The notes under the pieces are model-generated. The model was not told the DNA's origin. It saw only the letters and a list, made by a program, of their open reading frames with translations, and did no database searches. A stretch of 64,000 bases of DNA, from positions 22,389,274 through 22,453,273 of the forward strand of contig OY986970.1 in the NCBI GenBank assembly GCA_963920575.1, written 5' to 3'. The stretch is from Narthecium ossifragum. Lineage: Eukaryota > Streptophyta > Magnoliopsida > Dioscoreales > Nartheciaceae. Of the stretch, positions 55,627 through 64,000 are shown in pieces; positions within the stretch are counted from its first letter, which is position 1, and each line of letters opens with the position of its first letter. The position numbers and the translations under genes are program-made.

Positions 55627-55639
55627 GGGGGGGGGGGGG
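55627..55639 (+). repeat. Homopolymer run of 13 G
   Basis: In the R LTR, next to CAACCCT. Likely expanded from a shorter G run seen at the equivalent place in the internal duplicate. Confidence 0.85.
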
Positions 55640-56737
55640 AAGACATCGATGGGATCGATGGACTCCCTGGCTAGACTTAGTTTTGGGTCAGGAGTTAGGG
55701 GTCCTGTTGGCCCTGTGGCTTGGAGTACTGAGAGATGGTAGTCTTAACCTCGGTCGTTCCGCCAAGTGTGGAGATCCCGCTTGGGGAAGGGTGTCCTACC
55801 AGTAGCGTCATGTCCACCCTGTGTCAGGGATTGTCGGAGTTGCCCACCCCTGAGCAGTGGTTGTCGGAGGGGCGTACTTGGGACAGGAATCCTTCGGGTT
55901 AGTGACGGGATTTATGGGGTCCTTGGCAAGCCTCAGTACTTGGCCTCAGGGTTGGTTCGTTGGGTTTGCCTTCTTAGCGGGAGTGGTAGAGTAGGACCCT
56001 GCTGAGCTGTTGCTCATTCCTACCTGGACTATGTGTTTGCAGGTGCGGGTCCCCGTTCTCCTCCGGTGCTTCCCCGTCGGTCGTCTCGTGGCAGCGTGCC
56101 GGATCCTGACCATGTCTGAGGGTCAGGATGGGTTCGTTTGCGCGTTTGCGGAGACCCCGGTGGGTGGTGTAGCTTCTTTTTGGGGACTGTTGATCCCTTG
56201 TAGCTTGTTGTACTAAACCTTTGTTAGCTCTTTTATTACTGTTTTGTAATAAATGTTAATAGTTGTTGTAGTAGCTTGCTTCCGCCTTGTGCTTGTTGGC
56301 AGCTGTTTCCGCTAGCTGTCTTTTAGTCTCGACTGTTTCCGCCAGTTGAGGCTAGTGATTATAGGCTTTTCCCCTCGCGGTCCCGGCCCGGGTGCGCTCT
56401 GCGGGTCGGGGCGCGACATCACCCCTCTCTTCTCCCGCCTCCCCGACACCTGCCTCCTCCCTCCTGGTCCTGGGCCGCGACGGGTCAACCCGACTCGAAC
56501 CCGACCCGTTTAATAAACGGGTTAGGCGGAACGGACAACACCAGTGCGCATGCACATCTCCCTCAGAGACGTCATGACGCTACCGGAAAGCAACAAAACA
56601 CAACAGCAAACAGATAAATAAACACATCACACACAATCGCAAACAGACATGCAATGATGTTTTAGACCTAGAACTATCCCATTCCACACTCAAAATCTTA
56701 ACCGCAAGCCTAATCCTATTCCTGGGACCTACAACCT

Positions 56738-56749
56738 GCTCTGATACCA
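56738..56749 (-). other. R-family primer-binding site (tRNA-iMet)
   Basis: TGGTATCAGAGC on the minus strand, three bases after the LTR end. Confidence 0.88.
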
Positions 56750-57953
56750 AGTTGTCACACCCCGACCCAGAAAACCCATCCGAACTGGGACGTGAGGGGA
56801 AACCTACATTATTTACATACGATACGACGCGACAATAGACAAAGCGGAAACAATTTGAACTTAAAGACTTCCAATGGCATAAAGGTAAAACTAAATATTA
56901 CATTGCGGAATAAAACTCAATCAAAAGAGGGAACATGATTTCATATATTAAGCGTTAAATACATCATCCTCAAAATGTAACTTTAAACAAAAGCTGCCAA
57001 AATATACATCTGTCCCTCCGGAAGTCGTCGCGCCACCAAAACCTGATCCAACCGGCTCTACTGAAGAAGAACTGGCGCCTGCACCTACAAACGCAGCCCG
57101 GGTAGGAGTGAGCAACAAGCTCAGTAAGGTTCTACTCTACGACACACTGAAGGGAGGAAAACAACAACTGTGATGTCTCTCCGCTCAAGTCTAAGGAATG
57201 TCACGGGGTCCCACAACCCCTTTCGAAACCTCTCTCCTAAACAAGTTACCAGGAGGCCATGGAACAGTAACATGCAGGATCACCCTTACCCAAGCAGGAT
57301 TCCCATGCCTTGGGGACCCACATCGGGAACGTATCGACATCCATCCTTAGCACTTGGCATTGGGGAGACAATACGACCTCTAAACCTCAATAACAATATG
57401 ATTATAGCCAACTACATAATATTCTCGATAACATGAAGATTCCAATGATACAATCACGTCCTAAACCTTAATACCCAGCCACGGTTCTAAGGCTAGATCC
57501 GAGCTACCCGAGAGTCTCGGATCGGCGATCAACCCATTGCCCCGCCTAACCTGATGTGCCTGATCTAATGCATACAGTGTATGGGCGTATGCAAACATCT
57601 AACCTAGATGTCATTATATGCCACAACAACAATTATGAGTTCAACAGTTATACAATAGCTCTCGGCACTCGCCGGTAACGGGCTAAGGTTCGACAATACA
57701 ACGTAAGCTAGCACTCATAGCTAGCTAACGGCTAAACAAACAATAAGCATTTAAGTTTACTATCCAATTAGGTATTTAAATGCAAGTCAACCCACAAATC
57801 TGCCAAAAAGGGTAAACACACGTTTCAATTCCCAATCTCAATCGAAATCCATTGAAAACCCCGTGATAATAGCATGCATGCTTCCTAACATGATTGGGTA
57901 CCAATCATGAACGAAAAACCAATCAAAGGAAGCCAGAAAACACTGTTCAGGGG

Positions 57954-58275
57954 CTCACGGTCGATCCGACGGTCGACCTGAGACCAAAAAGTGGGGAAAG
58001 CATAAGGGCCACGGTCAATCGGGACGTCGACCATGGGAAGCCAAAAAGGAGACAGAGCATCACGGTCGATGCTACGGTCGACCGTGAGCTAAAGTGGTAA
58101 AAGGGTAAGGGCCCACGGTCGATCGGGACATCGACCCTTGGAGACTCAAAACGAGACAGAGCCTCATGGTCGATGTGACGGTCGACCGTGAGGCCACGGT
58201 CGATCCGATGGTCGACCATGAGACCAAAATAAAACGTGCCAACACCTAACGGTCGATTCGACGGTCGACCGTCAG
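57954..58275 (+). repeat. Array of seven GGTCGAT/GGTCGACC units, ~52-bp period
   Basis: A 28-bp unit, CACGGTCGAT-NNN(N)-ACGGTCGACCGTGAG, occurs at about 57955, 58010, 58061, 58114, 58165, 58195 and 58248. Steps are 55, 51, 53, 51, 30 and 53. Spacers of ~23-27 bp are A-rich; two resemble each other (GAGACAGAGC). Each unit can fold on itself. It lies in the minus-strand R LTR where the others carry GATCGATC pairs. Confidence 0.88.
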
Positions 58276-59255
58276 GCCTGGTGCCCAGTTTCTAAGAACA
58301 GTACCAGAAATCCAATTTCTTGGGTTTGATCTACCAAAGCTTATCGAAAAATCGATGAAACTTTGCATGCACGCGTAATAAATGATGGGGAAGCTATTGG
58401 TATGAAGAAAACAAGATTTTGATGGTTAAAACTCAAATCTAGGTCTAGACGGTCAAAAACCGACAAACCGGCGACAAAACGAGAATCGTCCGATAAAATA
58501 CGAAACCAACTGGTAAAGATGCTCTAACCAAACCATAATATCAATGTATTAAGTTACACAACATTCTACCATGCATACCTACATCAAAAGCATAATAAAC
58601 CTATCTTAGGTAGACCCGACCACACGATCGGGGTAGAAACACCTACTTGATCAAGTAGGGCAGCTCTTCCACGTATTCCCCAAGCTCGATCGCCAAGACC
58701 CTCTCCTTAAAGATCGCTACTCGAAGCCCTAGCTCAGCTGGCAGGAGAGAGATGGAGAGACAACGACAGGAGAAGAAAGAAAGAGAAAGAGAAAGGAAAG
58801 AGAGAGAAAGCTAGAGTATTAATAGAGATCAGGATCTGATCTCAGCCGTCAGATTTGATCTGTTCCGATTGAGCTCCGATCTTCCGATTGGAAGCGCTTT
58901 TAAGGTTCTAATCAATCACATACATCAATCAAATGCAGCGTGTGCAATGCGGGTGTGAAACCGACCGTCAGGGAGCAAATTTACCAAAATGCCCCTGGGT
59001 CAAAAACAGTGATGCGATCAACCGATCGCATCCCAAGGCCAATCGAGGCAAACCACAAAACCATACCCTCGACCTAATGCGATCGAACCGGATCGGAGGA
59101 ACGGGTTCTCACATGACCTGTTTATAAATGGGTGGGGTTCCGGTTGATAAACCTGATCCGTTTATTAAACGGGTAGGGTTAGGGTTTGGCATTTGGGTCG
59201 AGATATTGGTGTTCGACCCGACCCGTGAACCCGAATTGCCACCCCTAAACATTTT

Positions 59256-60547
59256 ACTCTCCTATAGTTTGACAATATGTCAATTTACCCCTTATAGATT
59301 AAAACGTGACAAAACGAACCCTTAATTTATCAATGTGGTCGTTTTACACGCAAATCTCAAACTCTATTAACCGGGCTGACGACAAACCGAATAAATAGGT
59401 CACGTACGACACACGTGACCCCCGTTTGACCTTTTAATCCCGGTTCAGCCCGTCGCACGTGACCATTTAATCCCGGTTCTGCTGCTCCTCCCGCTCCGCC
59501 TCCCTGCTCGTCTTCACCTTATGGGTCCGCCCCGCCGTCGAGCGGACCATCGTCTGGTCCCTAGGAAGTGACGTTGACCAATCTGCCACTCTCGCCGTCT
59601 CCCGCCGCGGCGTCCTGACCCTCCTGAGCAGCAACTCTTCCGTCCAAAACCTCTGACCTGACGCTGCCAGAGGCTCGAATGGCACACAACTTATCTTGAA
59701 CGACTACGGTAGCCTGGTCTTCGGTGGCTAGACTAGCTTCAGCTCGCCGACCAACACCATCCTCCCCAACCAGCCCATTCTGACGAATGGTGAAGATCAC
59801 CCTCCCATTCCTCTCCTTCCTTTGCTTTATTCAATTAGCAATAAATCGATGGTCGATGCGGTGTGCCCGGTGAAGATTATCCTCCCGTCTCTGTCGAAGG
59901 GATCCAACTCCACCACGAGGAACCTGATGATCATGATCACCTGTTTCGTGCTCGAGCTCATCGCCGGGGTCCTATCCTTTTGGGCCCTCCTAAGGAAGTA
60001 CTTCATGCATCGCGACATGGCGCGGACCTTTGGTTTGGAGTTCCTCGCCTTCGGAGGGCTTCAGAGATTCAACTACGCGGAGTTGAAGGGCGCCACGAAT
60101 GACTTCTATTAGGTTATCGGAAGCGGAGGCTTCGGAGTGGTCTATAAGGGAAAGCTGCCCGACCAACGTGTGATCGCTGTGAAGCGGCTCAAGGACGTGG
60201 GCCGTCGGGAGGCAGAGTTCGGCGCGGAACTCACCATCATCTCACGGATGCACCACCTCAACCTCGTCCGCAAGTGGGGGTTCTGCGCCGACAAGGAGTA
60301 GAGGGTGCTCGTCTACGAGAGAAATGATGGATGCTCGCTGGAGAAGATGATGGTTAGACAGGCTGAGCCGGGCAAAACCAGTCAAACGGGTTATTTATCC
60401 GGTTTGTCGTCGGCTCGGTTAATGGCGTTTGAGATTTGGGTGTAAAACGATCCCATTGATAAATTAAGTATCCGTTTTGTCACGTTTTAAACTATAGGGG
60501 GTAAATTGATATATTTTCAAACCAGAATGAAGTAAAATGTTATTAAC
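59256..60547. mobile_element. Second Pack-type element, carrying a receptor kinase fragment
   Basis: The inverted arms 59256-59397 and 60391-60547 share CAATTTACCCCYTATAG, AAAACGTGACAAAACG, TTAATTTATCAATG and GACGACAAACCG. The left outer end is displaced to about 53069-53082 (TAATAATATTTT) because the hAT-like element inserted inside the arm. Next to the left arm is the near-palindrome GGTCACGTACGACACACGTGACC split over 59399-59421, like that of the PPO Pack-MULE. A target duplication could not be settled. The interior carries a captured receptor kinase. Confidence 0.68.
59480..60350 (+). pseudogene. G-type lectin receptor kinase fragment (ZmPK1-like)
   Basis: Three captured parts. A B-lectin piece reads TIVWSLGSDV...SATLAVSRRGVLTLLSSNSS at about 59545-59655. 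A transmembrane and juxtamembrane piece reads VLELIAGVLSFWALLRKY, then RDMARTFGLEFLAFGG and FNYAELKGATNDF at about 59945-60110. The N-lobe of the kinase reads GSGGFGVVYKGKLP (glycine loop), IAVKRLKD (the ATP-binding Lys) and RMHHLNLVRKWGFCADKE to about 60320. In-frame TAG stops follow NDFY (60110-60112) and DKE. The S-locus, PAN and kinase C-lobe domains are missing. In plants these are plasma-membrane receptors; this copy cannot function. The ARTFGLEFL motif points to the ZmPK1 group. Confidence 0.82.
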
Positions 60548-60573
60548 CCAAAAAACAATTACTAATATTTACA

Positions 60574-60692
60574 TGCCTCAGAGTTCCCAGGCCGCCCCCT
60601 CTCCACCGATTTGAAGAAGAAAACTAAAAGGAATTTCTTATCTGATTCCAAATCAGTTTTCCGGTGAATAATTGACCATTGAAGCTTTCTTG
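60574..60692 (+). repeat. Repeat shared with 49733-49830, copy 2
   Basis: Same order of GCCTCAGAG, GAAAACT and AAATCAGTT blocks as at 49.7 kb. It lies just outside the second Pack-type element and runs toward the gap. Confidence 0.65.
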
Positions 60693-60718
60693 GGAAGACC
60701 CGTAATGATATCACAACA

Positions 60719-60918
60719 NNNNNNNNNNNNNNNNNNNNNNNNNNNNNNNNNNNNNNNNNNNNNNNNNNNNNNNNNNNNNNNNNNNNNNNNNNNNNNNNNN
60801 NNNNNNNNNNNNNNNNNNNNNNNNNNNNNNNNNNNNNNNNNNNNNNNNNNNNNNNNNNNNNNNNNNNNNNNNNNNNNNNNNNNNNNNNNNNNNNNNNNNN
60901 NNNNNNNNNNNNNNNNNN
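60719..60918. other. Assembly gap (200 N)
   Basis: Exactly 200 N. The sequence on its right edge is an R-type LTR end, so a whole LTR (over 2 kb) may be hidden in it. Confidence 0.98.
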
Positions 60919-60929
60919 GGGGCGCGACA
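60919..60929 (+). mobile_element. 3' end of an R-type LTR inserted in the integrase
   Basis: GGGGCGCGACA directly after the gap is identical to the terminal bases of the R LTRs at 5749-8147 and 54073-56418. The gypsy integrase frame stops making sense exactly here (after SWEEHV). Only 11 bases are visible. Confidence 0.6.
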
Positions 60930-63900
60930 AACGTGCTCCTCCCAGCTGCCTCCTGCATCGAGGACACATGCTCTCAGCATGTCCTCCAGGATCTTGATAG
61001 TCCGCTCTGACTGTCCGTCTGTCTGTGGATGGAATGCCGTACTGAAAGTCAGGAGTGTACCAACTGCCTCCTGAAAGTCTCGCCAGAACATGCTGGTGAA
61101 CCTGGGGTCACGGTCTGACACGATAGAAACCGGAACTCCGTGTAGCCTGACTACCTCTCTGACGTACAAGCTGCCTAACCTGTCCGTCGAGTCTGTCACC
61201 CGCATAGGCAGGAAGTGCGCCGATTTGGTCAATCGATCAACGATGACCCAAATCGCGTCATTCCTCCTAGGAGATCTCGGTAGCCCGGTCACGAAGTCCA
61301 TCGTGATGTGTTCCCACTTCCACTCAGCTAGTGGAAGCGGCTGTAGTAACCCCGGAGTCCGCTGGTGCTCTGCCTTGACCTTCTGACAGGTAAGGCAGCG
61401 CGATACGAACTCCGTCACTGCCCTCTTCATCCCGCGCCACCAGAACTGTCGCCGAAGATTCTCGTACATCTTGGTGCCGCCGGGATGAACTGCAAAGCGA
61501 GAGTGGTGGAACTCTCGTTGGACGTCGTCTCGAAGAACTGGATCTGCTAGAACCGCTACTCTGCCTCGGAACCGTAGCCCTCCGTCTGGAGATACTGCCC
61601 AGTCTCCGTCTGCGCCCTCTGTGCCCGCTGCTGCGCGTAACTCCTCGAGCTCTGGGTCACTGTGTTGTGCCTCCAACACTCTGGCTAGAACTGCTGGCAT
61701 AGTCTGCACTGCGTAGAGGAAGCTGCAGGATCCCCGATCCTCAAACTCGAGCCCCAACTGGCCCGCCGTCTCTAGAGCCTGCCACTGCCGACCTGATAAC
61801 CCTGCAACTGCTGCTCTGGTGTCTCTCACCTGTCTGCTCAGCGCGTCTGCTACGACGTTTGCTTTACCAGGATGGTAATGCAACGCAAAGTCATAGTCCT
61901 CCAGTAGCTCCATCCAGCGTCGCTGCCTCAGGTTGAGGTCACGTTGGGTGAAAACGTGCCTCAAACTCTTATGGTCCGAGAAGACTGAGAACTTCTCACC
62001 ATAGAGATAATGCCGCCAGGTCTTCAGGGCGAAGACCACCGCTGCTAGCTCCAAGTCGTGAGTCGGGTAGTTCCTCTCATGGTTCTTCAACTGACGAGAA
62101 CCATAGGAAACTACGTGGCCCTCCTGCATGAGGACACACCCCAAACCCTCACCGTTGGCGTCGCAGTAAACAATGTAACCAACACCTCGCTCGGGGACGA
62201 TCAGCACCGGCGCACTGGTCAACCTCGTCCTCAGCTCCACGAAGGCTCGCTCACAAGCATCATCTCACACGAACGGGACGGCCTTCTGTGTCAGTCTGGT
62301 CAACGGTCCGGCAACTCTGGAGAAGTTCCGCACGAACCGCCTGTAGTAACCCGCCAGGCCTAAGAAACTACGGACCTCAAACACTGTTCTCGGTCTCTGC
62401 CACTGTACCACTGCCTCGACCTTGGCCGGGTCAACTGAGATCCCTGCTGCCGACACCACGTGTCCAAGGAATCCCACCTGTGCAAGCCAGAACTCGCACT
62501 TGGAAGCCTTGGCATAAAGCCGATGCTCCCGAAGTAGCTGTAACACTGTCGCCAAGTGTTGCTCGTGCTCCGCCTCTGACCGGGAGTAGATAAGGATGTC
62601 GTCGACGAACACCACCACGAACTCGTCTAGAAAAGGCCGGAAGATCCTCTGCATGAGATCCATGAACGCTGCTGGTGCGTTCGTCAGCCCAAACGGCATC
62701 ACCACGAACTCGTACAGGCCGTACCGAGTCCGAAAAGCCGTCTTCGGGATGTCGCAATCCTGAACCCTCAACTGGTGGTAGCCGGTGCGGAGGTCGATCT
62801 TCGAGAACACTGAAGATCCTCTCAACTGGTCAAACAGGTCATCGATCCGCGGCATCGGATACCTGTTCTTCACCGTCACCCTGTTGAGCCGCCTGTAGTC
62901 TATGCAAAGTCGAAGGGTACCGTCCTTCTTCTTCGCGAACAACATTGGCGCCCCCCAGGGAGACATGCTGGGACGGATGAAGCCTCTGCTGGTAAGCTCG
63001 TCTAGCTGGGTCCTCAACTCACTCTGCTCTGCTGGTGCCATCCTGAAAGCTGGGAGAGAGATCGGTGCGGTACCCGGTACCAGGTCGATCTCAAAATCGA
63101 CCTCTCTGGGCGGTGGAAGCCCTGGCAACACCTCGGGAAACACGTCGGTGTAGTCGCACACGATCCTGTGGAAACTGCTCAGCTGTACTCCCTCTGACCC
63201 AAATAGGGACAGGCTGGCCAGCAAGGCTGAGAGCTCGCTGCCACGCCTTCCCACACCACAAGCAAAGGAATCGGCTGAGAACTGATCCCCCAACAACACA
63301 AACTGTGTCCCATCGGGTGTCCAAGCGACCACCCTCCGGCGACCACAGTCGATGATAGCTCGGTATGCTGCTAACCAGTCCATACCGAGTATCACATCGA
63401 AGCCTGTCATGTCTAGCACCCGCAGGTCTAGACAGACACGGAGGCCTCCAACCTCGAAAGAACAAGATCGGCAGACCCGGTCTACCCTGACTGTGCCTCC
63501 GATCGGTGAATCTACAGACTGTGCCACCTCTAGCCAACTCGTCTCTAATCCTAGCGATGCCACACACATGCTAGCAATATAGGAATGAGACGCCCTAGAG
63601 TCTATCAGCATATCTACTAAAGAACTAGAAAGCTGAAAGATACCTCTGAGGACGGTTGGCTCTGCCGCTGCCTGCTGATACTGCTGCGGCTGCTGGTACT
63701 GTAACGGCTGCTGGTACTGTGGTGGCGGCTGATATAGCTGGACGGTGTCCTGCCGCTCGCGAACTGGGAGGGCAAACACCTGCCCCCGCTGGCCTCCTCT
63801 GCCTCTGGGACGCCCCGGCCCGCGTCCACCCCCGCTCCCCTGCCAGGCACCGGACCCTCCGCCTCTACTGCCTTGCGGCATAGCGCCCTGCGCTCCTCGC

Positions 63901-64000
63901 GAAGTACAGTCTCTACGGTAGTGCCCCGGCTGCCCGCACAGGTAGCAAGTGACTGACGCGCCCGGCTGTCGTCCCTGGTCCCCCCCTGACGAAGCCTGCC
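60930..64000 (-). pseudogene. Ty3/gypsy gag-pol polyprotein, disabled, cut at both ends
   Basis: Minus strand, in order: end of Gag with a zinc knuckle [14 protein letters not shown] (63906-63947), a Gly/Arg and Gln-rich linker, protease ([12 protein letters not shown], 63573-63608), reverse transcriptase ([25 protein letters not shown]), RNase H (DHKSLRHVF, DALSR), and integrase with its H-H-C-C finger and core Asp residues up to SWEEHV. A single in-frame TGA at 62265-62267 replaces the Trp expected in PFVWDD. The protease triad DSG reads DSR. Otherwise the frame is open over ~3 kb. The chromodomain and 3' end are lost at the gap, and the start of gag lies outside the window. The RT/RNase H sequence is closest to the Tekay/Del type chromoviruses by motif pattern. 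It is a recently active copy, now dead. Confidence 0.9.

Larger units (their letters stand above)
54073..56418 (+). mobile_element. R-family solo LTR, plus strand
   Basis: TGTGAGGACC...GGGTCGGGGCGCGACA, 2,346 bp, flanked by TCCCC/TCACC (4/5 match). It aligns with 5749-8147, including a GGAAATTGCGCCTTGGCG leader, a CT-rich block and a TGTTTGCAGGTGCGGG region. It holds the regular GATCGATC array (54850-55160), an internal duplication of ~130 bp (AAGGGTGTCCTACNAGTANCG at about 55516 and 55785) and a 13-base G run. Confidence 0.8.
56540..59113 (-). mobile_element. R-family element: LTR plus primer site and leader, truncated
   Basis: The LTR is 59113-56753 on the minus strand (TGTGAGAACC...GGGGTGTGACA, 2,361 bp). 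Unlike the solo copies it continues past the LTR with ACT and TGGTATCAGAGC, the initiator tRNA-Met primer site, and ~200 bp of leader. The rest is lost. This proves that the R sequences are retrotransposon LTRs. No target duplication is expected or found. Confidence 0.85.
53083..59247. mobile_element. hAT-like DNA element, host to two R-family LTRs
   Basis: The inverted termini are TAGAGGTGGCAATCTGGG on the left and, in reverse complement, TAGGGGTGGCAATTCGGG on the right. The flanks AATATTTT (53075-53082) and AACATTTT (59248-59255) are an 8-bp duplication with one mismatch. Termini and duplication length are as in plant hAT elements. The interior is full of AACGGGT/ACCCGTTTA motifs in both orientations. 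No transposase is seen. Without the R LTR at 54073-56418 and the R LTR plus leader at about 56540-59113 the element is ~1.2 kb. Confidence 0.8.

Noticed and set aside
57954..58275. CRISPR array
   Set aside because: Regular repeats and spacers are present, but they lie in a plant LTR, the repeats are degenerate, some spacers resemble each other, and no cas genes exist.
60711..62240. Continuous integrase ORF across the N block
   Set aside because: The frame passes through 200 N of unknown true length, and the first bases after the gap are an LTR terminus, not integrase.

Overview
This 64 kb window looks like nuclear DNA from a flowering plant, probably a monocot. It has spliced plant genes, a ZmPK1-like receptor kinase fragment, GC-rich captured exons, a Cassandra TRIM carrying 5S rRNA sequence, and dense nested LTR retrotransposons. 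There are two assembly gaps of exactly 200 N (23998-24197 and 60719-60918). Only one host gene is intact: a five-exon CYP72A-type cytochrome P450 (24391-26603, 525 aa). Other host coding sequence is fragmentary: polyphenol oxidase and methyltransferase pieces, a lectin receptor kinase, and the first ~56 codons of a UDP-glycosyltransferase.

Layout. 1-3845: pieces of a long-LTR family ('R family' here, starting TGTGAGGACC and ending GGGGCGTGACA), with a 1,447-bp Pack-MULE inside. 3846-11200: degenerate LTR-like sequence, a plus-strand R LTR, then a copia/Sirevirus-like LTR holding a minus-strand R solo LTR. 11200-12590: a ~130-bp tandem repeat and AT-rich DNA. 12590-24000: a very large foldback of CT/GA-rich arms, split by a non-autonomous Athila-like element (element A, 13788-20744), which is itself split by Cassandra. 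24391-26603: the P450. 26604-34130: repeat remnants, a complete CACTA element (27642-32194, TSD ACA) and a dead copia pol. 34130-39446: degenerate repeats. 39447-48929: a second Athila-like element (element B) with an R solo LTR in its 5' LTR (TSD GGTTC). 48930-53074: repeats and the UGT fragment. 53083-59247: a hAT-like element carrying two R LTRs. It sits in the terminal repeat of a second gene-capturing element (RLK, to ~60547). 60930-64000: a minus-strand Ty3/gypsy gag-pol, broken by another R-type LTR end at the gap.

Relations. Insertion order can be read from the target-site duplications: R LTR then Pack-MULE; foldback then element A then Cassandra; copia LTR then R; element B then R; RLK Pack element then hAT then two R LTRs. 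Elements A and B have different LTRs but share an ORF of nearly the same length (384 and 385 aa) and conserved motifs after it. Cassandra and the R family share LTR termini and a tRNA-iMet primer site, so the R family is a candidate for Cassandra's unknown autonomous partner.

The most unusual signal is one no standard feature type names. LTRs of several otherwise unrelated families carry arrays of paired near-palindromes built on GATCGATC or GGTCGACC cores, at regular spacing (about 50-73 bp), each pair able to form a hairpin. All calls come from reading the sequence; no database search was run.
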